Shown here piece by piece: positions 39,400 through 51,339 of a stretch of 64,000 bases of DNA. The translations under genes were made by a program, and so were the position numbers. The notes under the pieces were generated by a model. It had not been told where the DNA came from. It worked only from the letters and a program-made list of their open reading frames with translations, and made no database searches. Every line of letters begins with the position of its first letter. Within the stretch, counting starts at the first letter, position 1. The DNA lies in NCBI RefSeq assembly GCF_963662255.1, contig NC_085049.1, positions 63,783,158-63,847,157 of the forward strand. Reading direction: 5' to 3'. The DNA is from Cinclus cinclus. Lineage: Eukaryota; Chordata; Aves; Passeriformes; Cinclidae.

Positions 39400-39477
39400 A
39401 TGCCGGGCAGCGACACGGCGCTCGCCGTGGACAGGACGTACTCGGATCCCGAGCGGCACCGGCGCCGCAAGACGAGG
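39400..39477 (+). CDS. TMCC3: TMCC3 first coding exon (partial gene; remaining exons lie beyond the window)
   Basis: The ATG at 39400 is the first ATG in the core of the CpG island (none from 39115 on) and has A at position -3. It opens 26 codons: Met-Pro-Gly-Ser-Asp-Thr-Ala-Leu, then Val-Asp-Arg-Thr-Tyr-Ser, then a basic His/Arg/Lys-rich end. From memory this matches the N-terminus of mammalian TMCC3, including the break before Val-Glu-Arg-His; the basic stretch differs at several residues. The exon ends AAG-ACG-AGG before GTAAGG, so it leaves in phase 0. An in-frame stop (TAA at 39112) precedes it and no in-frame ATG lies between. Known of the family: TMCC proteins are ER membrane proteins with a long coiled coil and two C-terminal membrane segments, and TMCC3 has been linked to three-way junctions of the tubular ER. 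Those domains lie in later exons outside the window. The alternative, a chance open frame, is unlikely given the residue match and CpG-island setting. Confidence 0.86.
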
Positions 39478-39483
39478 GTAAGG
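39478..39483 (+). promoter_or_regulatory. TMCC3: Splice donor of TMCC3 exon 1
   Basis: AGG|GTAAGG follows codon 26 in phase 0. This agrees with the mammalian protein continuing Val-Glu after the same arginine. Reading on instead gives a frame that runs into the GA repeat and has no likeness to TMCC3. Confidence 0.8.
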
Positions 39484-39490
39484 CTGACAC

Positions 39491-39531
39491 AGAGAGAATG
39501 AGAGAGAGAGAGAGAATGAGAGAGAGAGAGC
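39491..39531 (+). repeat. (GA)n microsatellite at the start of TMCC3 intron 1
   Basis: GA dinucleotides are interrupted twice by AATGA, beginning 13 bp after the donor. GA tracts near vertebrate promoters can bind GAGA-like or CLAMP-like factors, but that is inference. The repeat is likely length-polymorphic. Confidence 0.85.
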
Positions 39532-40141
39532 AGGCGGCTCGGGGCTGCCCGGGGCATTCGGGTGCCGAGCTCTGACAGGCAGCCGCCAACCTGCGGCACC
39601 CTCTCCGTGAGGTCTCCACGTTCGCTAGGCTGATGATCTAAAGGGAAGGGTTTTTTTTTTTTTCCCCTGCGTGATTCTTTCATGTTCGTACTCTGAACGC
39701 TTTTTGGTATTGGAAAATGAAATGAAACTGGATATTGACTTCATAGAAACCAATGTTCGAGGTATCCCCTCGATCGAAACTAGAGGGATACACGTGTAAT
39801 AGAGAATTTACTCACCAGAGTCAACAGCGCCGATGATTTAATGCCATGACTCTTGTCTCGATCACAGTGGTAACACAAGAGTTTGGTTCTGTTTCTCAAG
39901 GTTTGTTTAATAAACTCTGGTTTAGCAGATGATTGTATCTGACAGCAGAGAACTATTATGGTTCCTTTTATGAATTTAAAAGAGAGCTGTGGCAGGAATG
40001 GAACTTGACAGAAAAAGTGCACCTGTGTGTCCTAGGGATAAAGTAAGAATATACCATATATCCACGACGAATGGCTTTATGGAATAGTTTTTCTTATAGT
40101 CTCCTGGCAACTTCATCTTTCTTTATTTCTATGTTTTGTTC

Positions 40142-40172
40142 ATATATATATATATAAACATAAACATAAACA
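40142..40172 (+). repeat. (AT)n followed by (ATAAAC)n
   Basis: An AT dinucleotide run of about 15 bp passes into three ATAAAC units. Confidence 0.85.
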
Positions 40173-41528
40173 TGTACAGGCAAAGCTTGTGATCCTTTCA
40201 TGTATTTAGTGGCTTTAATGGTTAGTGTTCTCTTGATAAAGGCACTTGGTTTTTTAGTTTAAAATTCTTACCCAAATGCTTAGCTCAAAGATGTCTAAAA
40301 AAGTGGCCCTTTCTTGCCATGCACTGCAGGAAAGGAAAAACAAGGTTCTTCTAGTTGACTTGGGGTATTGGCAGAAATTCTGTTTTCTTTTCTGTGCTGA
40401 GATCTTGGGTCTGACAACAAATGAACTTTTTGCTTTGAAGTGTGAGGATCAACTATTTGTGAGGGAAGATCTTTCCTAAGTGGTGACTGGGGTAGAGGTT
40501 TTGGATTTGGGGGGTTTTATTTTCCTGTACTATGCATTAGCAGTATTCTCCATCCCTTCAGCCCATCAATTGACAGTGATGAAAAGGAGATGGCATGATT
40601 CAGATTGCTTCAGAATAATGAAATGCTTTAAAAATTGGTAACCCTATACACTGTGGCATTACTACTCGATTCTACAATGCTCTTCACACTGTAAGGTGCA
40701 TGTACATGCTAGTCATAGTGGAGTTAGCAATCTTATGCATTTCCTTTGTTCTTCTCTGTTGAAAGTTGAATGAAAGTACATGATTCGTTTCTCCTTCATT
40801 AATCTTGCTGTAAGAATAGTGTACTACCTACCTAAGTGTGGCCATGGAGAAAAGTTGCATATCTTCATAATTTTTTGCATATTTAAGGGTTAAACTCTAC
40901 TCTGTAGTCTAGTTGATTTGCTTAAAAGTATAAAGCATCGTGGCTAATGCTGTGTTGCTTATTGTACTTATGTATTGACTTTTTAATTTTTTTTTTTTAA
41001 ATCTCATATTTAAAGCAATTTTCTAAAAGCATTGGTCTTCTGTCTGACTTTGGATTTCTTTTAATCAGAATTAGTGTCATCTTCCCTTCCTGTGACCCTG
41101 AGGAATGGAAATACAGTTGTATGTAATTGTGATGCTCCAAGGTTTGGGCTTTACGAGTTGTGTCAGATATCACAGAACTTGCAATATAATTGCTGGATAT
41201 GGTAGCAGTATGCTGTATGTTCCAGATGATGGTAAGATCTTGTACTAAATCTGTTTGTGCTTAATCCAGACAAATTGGTATTTTTCCTGGGTAAATTGCC
41301 TGGATAACTTCAACATTTCTCTTACTATCTTAGCTGTAGGGGTAGAAATGGTCATGCACTGGAACAGCAAGAACTGGCGATATTATGTAGAAAAAAGCAA
41401 GAAATTAGAATGCTGTTTTTTATTTAGAGACTCAATAAAAATCATCAGAGCAGCTGAAGTTAAAGTTGCCGTTCCCAAACATGGATGGAAAAGAACAGTG
41501 CAGTGCATGAACACAACAACACAGAGCT

Positions 41529-41539
41529 GGGGGGGGGGG
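41529..41539 (+). repeat. Poly-G run
   Basis: Eleven consecutive G in intron 1, an unusual mononucleotide run in this AT-rich context. Confidence 0.9.
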
Positions 41540-41737
41540 TTCTCAGGAGCCTAAACAGACTAGGGAGACTTGCTGTGTGAAGAATGCCTTGGAGCTGGAT
41601 TTGGTAGCAGGATAGGACATGTTGTGAGGTGAGATCCATTTAATAAAGTCTGGGGAATAGAGAGGTGTCAAAATAGAAGCTGGATCTCCTAGTCTGTATA
41701 ACATAGGCTACTAAATCCAATTTTTAGTTGTGTAGGT

Positions 41738-41777
41738 TTTAAAGGAATTCTCCAGCCTATTTAAAGGAATTCTCCAG
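41738..41777 (+). repeat. 22-bp tandem duplication
   Basis: TTTAAAGGAATTCTCCAG occurs at 41738-41755 and again at 41760-41777 with no mismatch; the 4-bp linker makes a 22-bp unit. The perfect identity suggests a recent event. Confidence 0.85.
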
Positions 41778-43570
41778 GTTACTGCATGTGTTTTTTAAGC
41801 CCAGCTAAGGACTTTCTTTATGAGAAAGTGACACTTTTTCTCTGGACAGGTAAAATGACAGATCTAAAAGTACTGCTGTATATACTGTAGGAAGGCATCA
41901 TTAAAGTCAGTTGGCAGAAGTGCTAGAACAATTTACTGTGAATATAGCCTTTGGCATTTGAAAATGGTAGAGTCTGAGGGGATTTAAACATTGCTGCTGA
42001 GGCCAAAAAGCTTCTTCAGTGTATAGCAACAGGTCTGTCCAATGCCTTCTCCTTTGAGGCCATTTGAAGTATAAGATACTGTGTGTTCTGCTAATAACTC
42101 TCCATATGTCACCTTTTGTGTGAAGTTGCAAGTGGCTGAAAGAGAGAAAATACTTTATTGAAGTACAGTTGGGTAATTCTTAACTTAGGAGAGTCACTGC
42201 TGTTGCTGAAGGCCAAATAATTTGAGGGAGAGGCTGTTCTTTCTTTGTGGATGTTCTCTTCCTTGGATGAATCACAAGAGTCCAGCTATGCTGTGTATGG
42301 CAATACTGAGTTGCACATAAAACCACTATTACTTGAAGTGTAATGGAATAGTGAGTGCTTTACAGTTCTGCTTTTACGTGGTGAGTGTAGGTTTATAGCC
42401 ATGTGGTTACCTTAGTTCTGGAAAACCATCCATTTAAGAAGGGTGCCCTTCCAGGAGACTTTGCCTGCCTCTCCTTACCAATAGTACCTGGTCACTATAA
42501 TCTGGATTACTGCAGATTGCTCCAGTGATGCTGGTGGAATCCGTGGACAGTGCAGCTGTGTAAAATGTTTCTGGTCCTCTCTGCTAATGCCAGTTGCTGC
42601 AGCTTCACTGTGCATAATATTCACAGCTGCTAGTTGATTCCTGCAATGCTTCAAATGCAAATCTTTGAAAAATATTCAAAATCAGGACATAAGCTATGAA
42701 GCAGAACAAGATCTGGGAACAGGAGTTGCAATTTTAGTTGTCATGAAAAAATTACTGCTCTTGCTGGAATGTAGCTTGTGGGATAGTGTAAAAAGTGTCA
42801 TAGTGCTTTCTTCAGGGACTTGATTTTGCAGTAAGCATTGTCAAGACTAGGGTGTTCAGATTCTGGCTACACTGTATTTCTTGCTCAGTAAATCCATGCA
42901 GAGGTCTATGCAATTACAATAATTAACATACCTCATGCTCAAACTAGGCTGGCTATGCTAACTCGTGCCTCTTTGTGTTGACTTTTGCTTCAAGAGCACT
43001 GTGTCAGGACTGCCTTTCAAGGCTCTGTAAGGGTCTATTAAAGCTATCCTGTTTTTAAATCTGTTGATCTGGACATTGCTCTTCACTCTTGAAAGTTTTA
43101 CCCATTACTGAACAAGAATTCTCCACATTTCACCCGGACTACAAATTTATATGTATGGCTTTGGGGGAGAAAAATCCTTTTTCAGTAAAACTAAAACACA
43201 TAAATTCCTTTACTGCATCCCATCAGAAGTCTATGTAAAAGTCTGCTTGCTTTTAACAAGTACCAAATGTATTAGAGAGAGACACAGGAAGTTCCAGTTG
43301 ATTTCTTGCACATTGGAGCCTATTCAGAACTTTCTCTTTATTAGTGGAAAACATACTTAGAATAGTAAGATTTCTTCCTCTATGTAAAACAAACAAACAG
43401 ACACAAAAAACCTGACCTGGAACAGGTGTGGTTTATTTACTAATGAATAGAGAAGCTTAATTTCAATCTTCTTGTTCTTTCAGCCTCAGTGAGACTAGCA
43501 GCAGAATCTGTGTTTTTTTGGATGATTTAATTCCTATGTGATCACACATAAAAGGCTTACACTATTTAAG

Positions 43571-43592
43571 AAAACAACAAACAAACAAACAG
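43571..43592 (+). repeat. (AAAC)n microsatellite
   Basis: About five AAAC-type units in intron 1. Confidence 0.8.
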
Positions 43593-43829
43593 AAATTTAC
43601 TTGCTTTCTACTGATGAAAAAACATTCCATGGAATGTCTCTTCTGATTTTCCATGTCTCTCTTATGATCCCTCCCATTCATCCTGTCTATAGGCAAGGCA
43701 GACTTTAATAATCCCTCCTCATATGTGTGTCTTTCTAAGCCTCTAATCACTTTCATCATCTGTCCTTGAATTCCCTTTATTTCTTAAAATCTTCAGTAGG
43801 TTTTGAGGAAATGACATAAACAAACCTAA

Positions 43830-43950
43830 AAGGATTAAAAACAAACAAATAAAAACCCCAAACAGAATACCCCAGCAAAGCAAACAAAGCAAAGAAATCA
43901 AACAACAAAACCCCACCAAGTCTAACCAAAACAAAAAACCACTCCACCCA
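43830..43950 (+). repeat. A/C-rich low-complexity tract
   Basis: AAAC, CCCC and CAAAG words over about 120 bp. The minus-strand open frames here are hydrophobic Leu/Phe/Val low-complexity shadows and not membrane proteins. Confidence 0.7.
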
Positions 43951-44425
43951 CAGTTTTAGGAGACAGGGACATTTGATCTCCTGGTGTTCTTTTAAATACA
44001 AAGATCACTGAGGAAGACATGCCTGTTCTGGGCTCTTGTAACCTGTAACCAAACCTCTCAATATTTTGTGCTTTAAGATCTTACACACACTTTCGCCCAC
44101 AGTTCCCTCAGGTTTGGACATAAGATGAAAATAATTTGATGAGACAATTTTGCTAGGACCTCCAAGCTTTGATTTTCAATCCACAGTGTACTTAGAAATG
44201 TGTGGAACCTGTCAAAGGGTAGCCTGTGTGATCCAGGGGTACTGGAAATAAGGGAGAGAACCCATAATTATAATATAAACCAAAAAAAACTGACTAGTTT
44301 GTTAGAACTGAAGAAAAGCCTGGTGTGTTTATTTGAGACAGTAAACTATTGATTAATTTTTCCATTTAGACCTGTTTAAAAAACTTGCTTTTTTATTCCC
44401 TAGTACCAGAAAGGAAGTTTTCAAA

Positions 44426-44483
44426 GTTGTTGTTTGTTTTTGTTTGTTTGTTTGTTTGTTTTGTTTTGTTTTGTTTTGTTTTG
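44426..44483 (+). repeat. (TTTG)n passing into (TTTTG)n
   Basis: Tetranucleotide units change to pentanucleotide units within one uninterrupted 58-bp tract. Confidence 0.92.
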
Positions 44484-47400
44484 GGATTAAATACACCTAA
44501 AAGCTAAAGGGCAATGTTAGGTCAGATGAAACAAAAGGGGAAGTTGTTTCTGTACAGCTCAGTTTAGCATTAGTGTGCTCCCCTGATCCTTCAAGGTGAA
44601 CCTCTTTGGTAGACTTACAGGCTACAAAGGTTGTGTTCTCACCCAATTCATCTTTTCCCTCACCCAAGAAGACAGTTTTAAACAGTAAGTTGAAGAGGGA
44701 TGCATCTTATTTTTAAGGTTTAAACTGATTTTATATTTGGAAGTCTTTATACTTAGACCTTTCATAATTTTTGATTTTCACCAGGAAAGCTCACATCTCT
44801 GAAGACTGTAGATCCTTCTTTCCTTCACTGTGCTGTTGATCCACCCTTGTTGCAGTGGATGGTATTGCTTACAGGACTGGAGAATTCTTATCACCTTTTA
44901 AATATTAGGTATAGGCATAAAAAAATGTCACCAGGGGAAAATTGCCAGTCTTCTGATTTGCTTTCCTTTTGAAGGACGTTCAATTGTTCTTCTGTCAAGT
45001 TGCCAGTAATGATGCTGGGGATTGTCAAGAGCTCTAGATCCCTGCCTTGCTTATTGTCATCATCTCCATAGGTAGGGCTTTCACTAGGCACCATCCGTCA
45101 CAAGGTCTGCGCAGAGGCTGAGCCTCCAAAGTTTTGGTGGATTTGACATCTAATCTTGTCCGAGCTAAAAAGATTCCCACTGCACATTGTCCCATTTTGG
45201 TTCTTTTGGGAATATTAAAAAGTGTGTAGTTTTCATCTTAAGCCCCACAGTAAGTACGATTTTGGGAAAGACTTGTATGGGAGATGAATTTCTGTGTCGT
45301 GCTGGGTAATGGTGGAACATAATTCTCCTTTTTCACTTATGGGTCCAGGTGGAGCATCTTTAAAAAAGAGCATTGCAGTATTTACTACTGAAAGTTTACT
45401 GTTCTTCCCTTAGTCTGAAAGAGGGAGGATTAATATGCAAAGCCAAAAATTAACCTGCTGATCTAAAGCCTTCACATATGGGACCAAGTATGTACTAGAA
45501 TGTCTTGAACCTTACCAGACACTCAGCAGGTGAGAACTCCTCTAAAGCTTTTGTTAAATATCATCATACATAATTTGAGCTTTAATTTAGGGACAAGGAG
45601 GAGAGTGGAGCGATTTCTCTACCAAATGAGGTATAAAGAATACCTGCAAATTATGAACTGTGATACTGTTACTATAGAAAACTGAAATAAGGCTTTTTGT
45701 TTTCAAAGAAATTACAGAAAAGCTTAATATTGAGAGCTTGCTCACTTCATTATTATTCTGTTCAGGAGTTCCAACTGGATAAAATTCCAGAGGGCTGAAG
45801 TTTTGGAAACCACTGGTAGTCATATTTCCTTACTTAGCTCTGTATTTGACATTGTATTTCAATGGACCGTTGATATAAAGTATTTAGCATCAATTCTTGA
45901 TAATTCTCAGTTAACCTTTACTATAGTAGGCATCTTTTCCTTGGATTTTCCTATTTGTGTACAGTTCAGGTAACAGTTGCCTTCCTTTGTAAATATTTGT
46001 TTCAGTGTCTCTGGATGAAGATGTTATGCTGGGGCTGCGAACAATTGACACTGTGCTATTGAATTAAAGTGAAAATGTGATTCAGGTAGTGCTGAATTAA
46101 TTGGAAACTTTTGACTAACATCAGGGGCCTATGGAACCAAACTGAGATTAATTGGAACTGACTTATGGAAACTTCTCTATATATAAAGTGTTCTTTACAG
46201 GATGGGAGGTGCTGCTTCCAGTTGACATTACAGTCTCCTTTAGTTTAAACCAGGATGGTGTAGATAGGTTTTTAACTTTGTTTTTGCTTTGTAAATAAAT
46301 GGTCTTGTAGTGGGTTTGGCTAAAACTGTATGGAAACCTGTTTAGTTTGTTAGCAAAGATTGTGATAAGAACAGCCACTGTGCCACTGTGTGTGCATCTA
46401 AGGACTGCAGCAATTAAATATTCTATGTAATGTGATTGTTTTTTTTTTGTTGAAGTTAATAGAAGTATGGCTTACAAAAGGCTACAACGTGATTGGCTTC
46501 TCAAGCACTAAATAAGATTTTTTTTTTAAATTGACTTGCTCCTCCTGTTTAAAGCAAGCTTTTTCAATTGAAGATGAAGCATTATGACAAAAGTTGGTGT
46601 TTTGAAGATGGGGAAGACAGCAATGCTCTGGAGTTAATGTCTAAGCATTAAGTAGAGCTAGTGCAAATGTAAAACTTTCATTCTTAAATAAACAAACCAA
46701 ACCTGATGTTGCCTACTGCCGCCTAAAAAGCAAGCAACACAGCTTACAAGAAATGTGAGGAGTCAGGGTTTTAGGGTTTTGAGATTATTAAATCTAAGTG
46801 AGTTTCTGAGTGGGCTTTAACTGCTAGACTACAAGAATTACTGTTACAAGAAGAGAAGCCATGTTAGGGTACGTTGATGTAGCAGGTTTATCTGGTTTTA
46901 CAGCATTCCAAGTTATTCCATACATGTAATACAGAAATTAGAATTCAGCTAGTGCTCATTGTTCAAATGCAAAATTATATAAATATGCAGAAAATGTAGT
47001 GCTTTATACCAGCTTGTCTGTACAGGTGAGTGATGTGCAAAGATCTAAATTGACAGACCAAGTACAACTGACTCTTAACACTTTTCCAATTCAGGGCAGT
47101 ACAGTTTAGTGGCTTTAAGTGCACTGATGACATGCTAAGATTTACTGCTTCACCCTCACTTCCTAGGAAATTAATTCATATGAAATGGGAGCTGGCTGTG
47201 TGACTCCAGCGGCCATTAACTCTGTTTTGGATTATTGCAGACAAGAAGCTTTGGAACTTAGTAGGATCAAACCCAGTACTAGTCTGAAAGAGACATTTAG
47301 TGTCAGAAGAAATAAATGTAGAGGTCTTGTTAGTAAGAGCTGCCTAGGTCAGGTGTGAGGACCTTTCTTACCTAAGAAAGACCAAAGATTACTTGGCTGA

Positions 47401-47843
47401 TCCCTCATTCATGACTGCTTCTCCAGGCTGCAGCACTGCAGGGTGCCACCTTCATCCTGACAGCTTTCCTCCAGCTGCTCAGAGCTGTCTTGCACTAAGT
47501 CCATTAGGGGCACCCAGCCTGGGGCTCCTTCGCCCTCCCTGTGGTCATGCTGTGCTTACAGATACTGCACCCGGACCAGCGCCATGCTCCCTCACTCCCT
47601 GTACTGGGGCTGAGAGGCAGGGGAAGTGTGGGTGTGACTGGGCAGCAGCTTTGGACATATTTGGGGCAATAGCAAGGAATGGAGAAGATAGTAGGGAAAC
47701 ATGATGAAGAGAGGAATAGAGGTGGGATTTCATTTGCTTAGCCTAAAATGGATACACTGCCCAGAATAGAGCCCACTCCAAAGGCCAAGTGTAATTTTCT
47801 TTTTACCCTTCTTTAGTCCACACAAGATGACTTGAAAGCAGAG

Positions 47844-47923
47844 TATTTGATATTACTACAGCTCCTGATTTCATATCAATATGAGATTGATGGCATGATG
47901 ATGCTATGATATTTGATATTACT
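47844..47923 (+). repeat. Two 14-bp direct repeats 66 bp apart
   Basis: TATTTGATATTACT at 47844-47857 and 47910-47923; similarity continues weakly for another dozen bases. Possibly a decayed local duplication. Confidence 0.55.
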
Positions 47924-50762
47924 CTACCTACTGATACATGTGCATAATATGGGATTGCGTGGCTCTATGTTAGGAATCTTTGTTTTACTAGAGGTTTTGG
48001 CAGGAGTAACGTAATCCTGTGACATGGTTGTCCCTTATATGTTTTGTCAGGATGGGAAAGTGTCTCTTCACTTCATCAGGTTTCTAATTTATTTCTTCTC
48101 CCATCCCTGCCATGTCCAGGGAAAGAGACCATCTTCTTCCATTCCCCTCTCCTGCCATACCTTAAGGAAGAAATCTGGCTTCATTTTGTCACCTGTATCC
48201 AGTCCTGTTTTGCAGCAAATTGCAAAGTTTCACCTTGATGAGAAAAAGAGGAATTACAGCCTTCTCCTAAAATAAGAGTTAAAGGGATATTCTTAGTTGT
48301 CTCTTTTAAAGCCAGATAGTAAATGTCAGCAGGCTGATTCAAGATGCCAGGCTTCTGGTCTGCTAAAATGGGTCCACAGAAGGTTTACAGTGAGTTTGCC
48401 ATACTCTTATGCTGTTGTCCTGATCAGGTTTTTGTGCAGGTCTCTACACTGGAACCCTTTCTTCGCATGTGAATTGATGCAATGGGTGACTGAGGCCCTT
48501 GTGATGCCCAGCATCATCACAAGCAGGTACTGCTGCTTCTGGTGAGGGACTGTGATCTGTACAAGAGTTATGCTCCTCATCTCATGTGAAAGTGGCGTGG
48601 ATTTAGCAGGCTTTTGTAGCAGAGGCATAGGAAGGCTGGGGATGAGAGACAGAGCAAAAGCATTTATGAACAAGACCTGAGGAAGATTTAAGAGGGTAAT
48701 AGTGAAGACAATGAAAAGTTTCTTGAGCAGTGAGAGCTTCTCCTCTGGTTGCCAATAGTTATATGAAGAAGTTCTGAGACAGTCCTTGTTGGCTCTTGCA
48801 TGTTTTGTTCCTATGAACTGTATGAATGTGGTTATGAGTAATTTGTCTTGGGAAGCACCAAGAAGCATTACTGCCTGTAAGAGCTAGATATTTATTGGTA
48901 CTCATAAAAGGAAGTGTGCCATTGTTGGGTTATTCCTTTGTGCTTTTCCGGTGTTAACTCCTTTGGTATCCACTCTCTAGTGCAAAGGAGAGATCCTATT
49001 GAGCAAATCTTCTGTTGATGATATTTAAAAAACTGGTTTCAATGCTTTTCTACCTGAGGGACATCACTGTGTCTTGCAGCATAAATGTAATGTAGAAAAA
49101 TGTGCACCCATAGTTTTATGAGCTTTTATTTTGCCTCAAAGGAACTCTATTTCTCTTTTTTTTACAAAGTAACTGGCAGAGCCTGAATAGCAGCTGAGTT
49201 CAGGAGGATGAATAAGACATGACCTAACAAAGCTCAGGCTGAAAGTGATAGAGGGAAGTCTCTGGTGACCTTCATAAACCTAGTTGACAAGCTTTGGTTT
49301 GTGTTTGTTGATGCCAGAAGCTATGATATTTTTGGGGGGCTGGGAAGCTGGGCTTTAAGTGCAGGAGCTTTGAAATTTGTTCTTTAAAAGATGTTTTGAC
49401 CTATGTTGTCCTTTTTCATACATACTTTAGGTGGAATTTCTTGTTTTTTAGCAACTATGTGTATTACTCTGTAGCCTGTGTGCAAACTGCTCTTTAATTT
49501 TGAAGAATTTCTTTTGCAATAAAGATACACCCACTTGTGGTGTTTTGGAACAAATAGCCCAGGCCTTTTTGAGATACCCTTTTTTGGACTTGAGAGAGTC
49601 AGCTAGAATAATCTTTGTGTGTACTGTGCCATTATGCAGTGTGGCACTTAATGTCAGAGAAGGATGAAGATCAGCGATTTCCTTGAAGAGAGTCTGTGTT
49701 TTGAAATGAAGTCTATAGCAGTGGTGACAACTCTAGCCTAAGGCTCTGGTGACATGGGCTCAGGCTACTGTGACAGCTCTCAGCCCTTGTATAATAGTGG
49801 GAGTCATTTAACCTCTCTGAAAAGAGTGGCAGCATGCACAGGGGAGAGGATGAATACTGTGAAGAATACATATTTCGGAATAGCCATCCAAGTGGATACT
49901 TCAAGGAAAAGTATACCTTACTATTATACTATTATACCACCTTATACTATTTTTGGACTTCTAAAAATATACAGTGGATGCATATTCCTCCTTTCTACAT
50001 CAGGCAGCTTTTAAGACTATCTGCCATAGGTGCTTCTTCCCTTCAAATTGTGCAAGTCTTGTGTAACTGAAATTGGGCATTTTCTCTTAAGGCAGTTGTG
50101 CTCCCTTTGTAGTCAAGAGTGGGAAAGCACTTGCAGTTATCTGTCTCATCTCTGTTGATTTTGAAGAAGCTCATACTACATCACTTAAAGCTGTATACCT
50201 GGAGCTGAGCAAGACTAAATCTAATCTAAATAGCTGTGACAGTGAATATTGCAAACACTGCATAAAAGATGCAAGTTTCACTGTTTTTCATGCATTATAG
50301 AGCTAGATGTATGCACTGAATATCTAGACATCTGTGCCAAATTGCTCTTGAGTGGGACTTAAAGTTCTTTCTCTTGGGCAGAAAAGCAAAATAGTTTTCT
50401 GGCTCTCCCTCTTACATAGTACATTCTTAATATTACTGAGTCTTCATTTCGCTTATGCATAATTGTTTTAGGAAAACTTAAAATAAACCAACCCTGTCTT
50501 TTTGCCAGCTTTGCCATTATGCAAAATATCATTGGTCTCTGATTGTTCAAAAATTTGGCAGTACAGGATGTTACCTTTCCTTTCCCATTGCTTTTTTATA
50601 TATAAAGGAAGAAAGGTGAAAGAATACTGATATATTGTGACTTGGAAAAATGGAGAGGAGTATTAAATTTACCTTATTGTTACTGCAAGAATGTCTGATT
50701 TTAGAAAAAGAAGCCTATGATTATTTTGTAGACTCCCTGATAAGAAGGCTGTGAGATGTCTC

Positions 50763-51339
50763 TGTTGTGCTTTAACCCCAGGCAGCCACCAAGCCCCAGG
50801 CAGCTGCTTGTTCACTCCCCCTCCAATGGGACTGGGGAGAGAATTGGAAGGCTGAAAACTGGAAAACTCATGGGTTGAGATAAGTACAGTTCAATAGGGA
50901 AAGCAAAAACTACATACAGGCAAACCAAAACAAGGAATTAATTCACTGCTTCTAGCGACAGACAGGTGTTCAACCATCTTCAGAAGAGCAGGGCCCCAGC
51001 AGTTACTTGGGAAGACAAATGCCATCACTCTGAATGTCTCCCCTCTTCTTCCTTCTTCCCCCCCCTTTATATACTGAGCGTGATGCCACGTGGAATGGAA
51101 TATCTCTGTGGTCAGGTGGGTACAGCTGTCCTTGCTGTGTCTCCTTCCAAACTTCTCGTGCAACTCCAACCTTGCTGCCAGTACAAAAAGCAGAAAAGGC
51201 CTTGGCTCTGTGTAAGCCCTGCTCAGCAATAACAAAAACTTCTCTATATTATCAACCCTGTGTTCAGCACAAATCCAAAACACAGCCCCATACCAGCCAC
51301 TGTGAGGAAAATTAACTCTACCCCAGCTGAAACCAGCGT
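50763..51339 (+). mobile_element. Solo LTR of an avian endogenous retrovirus
   Basis: About 577 bp. It begins TGTTGTGCTTTAACCCCAGG, continues with the CTCATGGGTTGAGATAAG segment, a TTTATATACTGAGC TATA-like promoter word at about 51066, AATAACAAAAACTTC, CAAATCCAAAACACAGCCCC and a GAAAATTAACTCTACCCCAG end, near 51339. These blocks match, from memory, an LTR common in avian genomes; the exact family name is uncertain. No internal retroviral region and no second LTR lie nearby, so it is a solo LTR left by recombination. A clean target-site duplication was not found. It sits in sense orientation in TMCC3 intron 1. Confidence 0.85.

Larger units (their letters stand above)
38935..39615. promoter_or_regulatory. 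TMCC3: CpG-island promoter of TMCC3, possibly bidirectional
   Basis: This is the only long CpG-dense, GC-rich block in the window; the flanks on both sides are AT-rich. CpGs are densest at about 39050-39610. It holds a consensus GC box, NotI-like GCGGCCGC motifs and no TATA box at a useful distance, which fits a dispersed-start CpG promoter. The TMCC3 start codon lies in its right half. A minus-strand ATG (38992) at its left edge opens a 73-codon frame running the other way, so divergent transcription is possible. The transcription start cannot be placed from sequence alone. Confidence 0.8.
39532..50762. other. TMCC3 intron 1, proximal part
   Basis: No transposon recognised over 11 kb other than simple repeats. 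A GC-richer patch lies at about 47.40-47.65 kb with few CpGs. A strong GTGAGT donor-like site faces the minus strand at 39810-39815. No coding exon supported. Confidence 0.45.

Noticed and set aside
39023..39683. Long open frames (about 100-198 codons) on both strands of the CpG island
   Set aside because: GC-rich DNA lacks stop codons by composition; only the TMCC3 frame from 39400 has a protein match.
46766..46785. Two TTAGGG-like words
   Set aside because: Too few units for an interstitial telomeric repeat.
48407..48868. 153-codon minus-strand open frame in intron 1
   Set aside because: No domain, no flanking splice logic, composition ordinary for chance.
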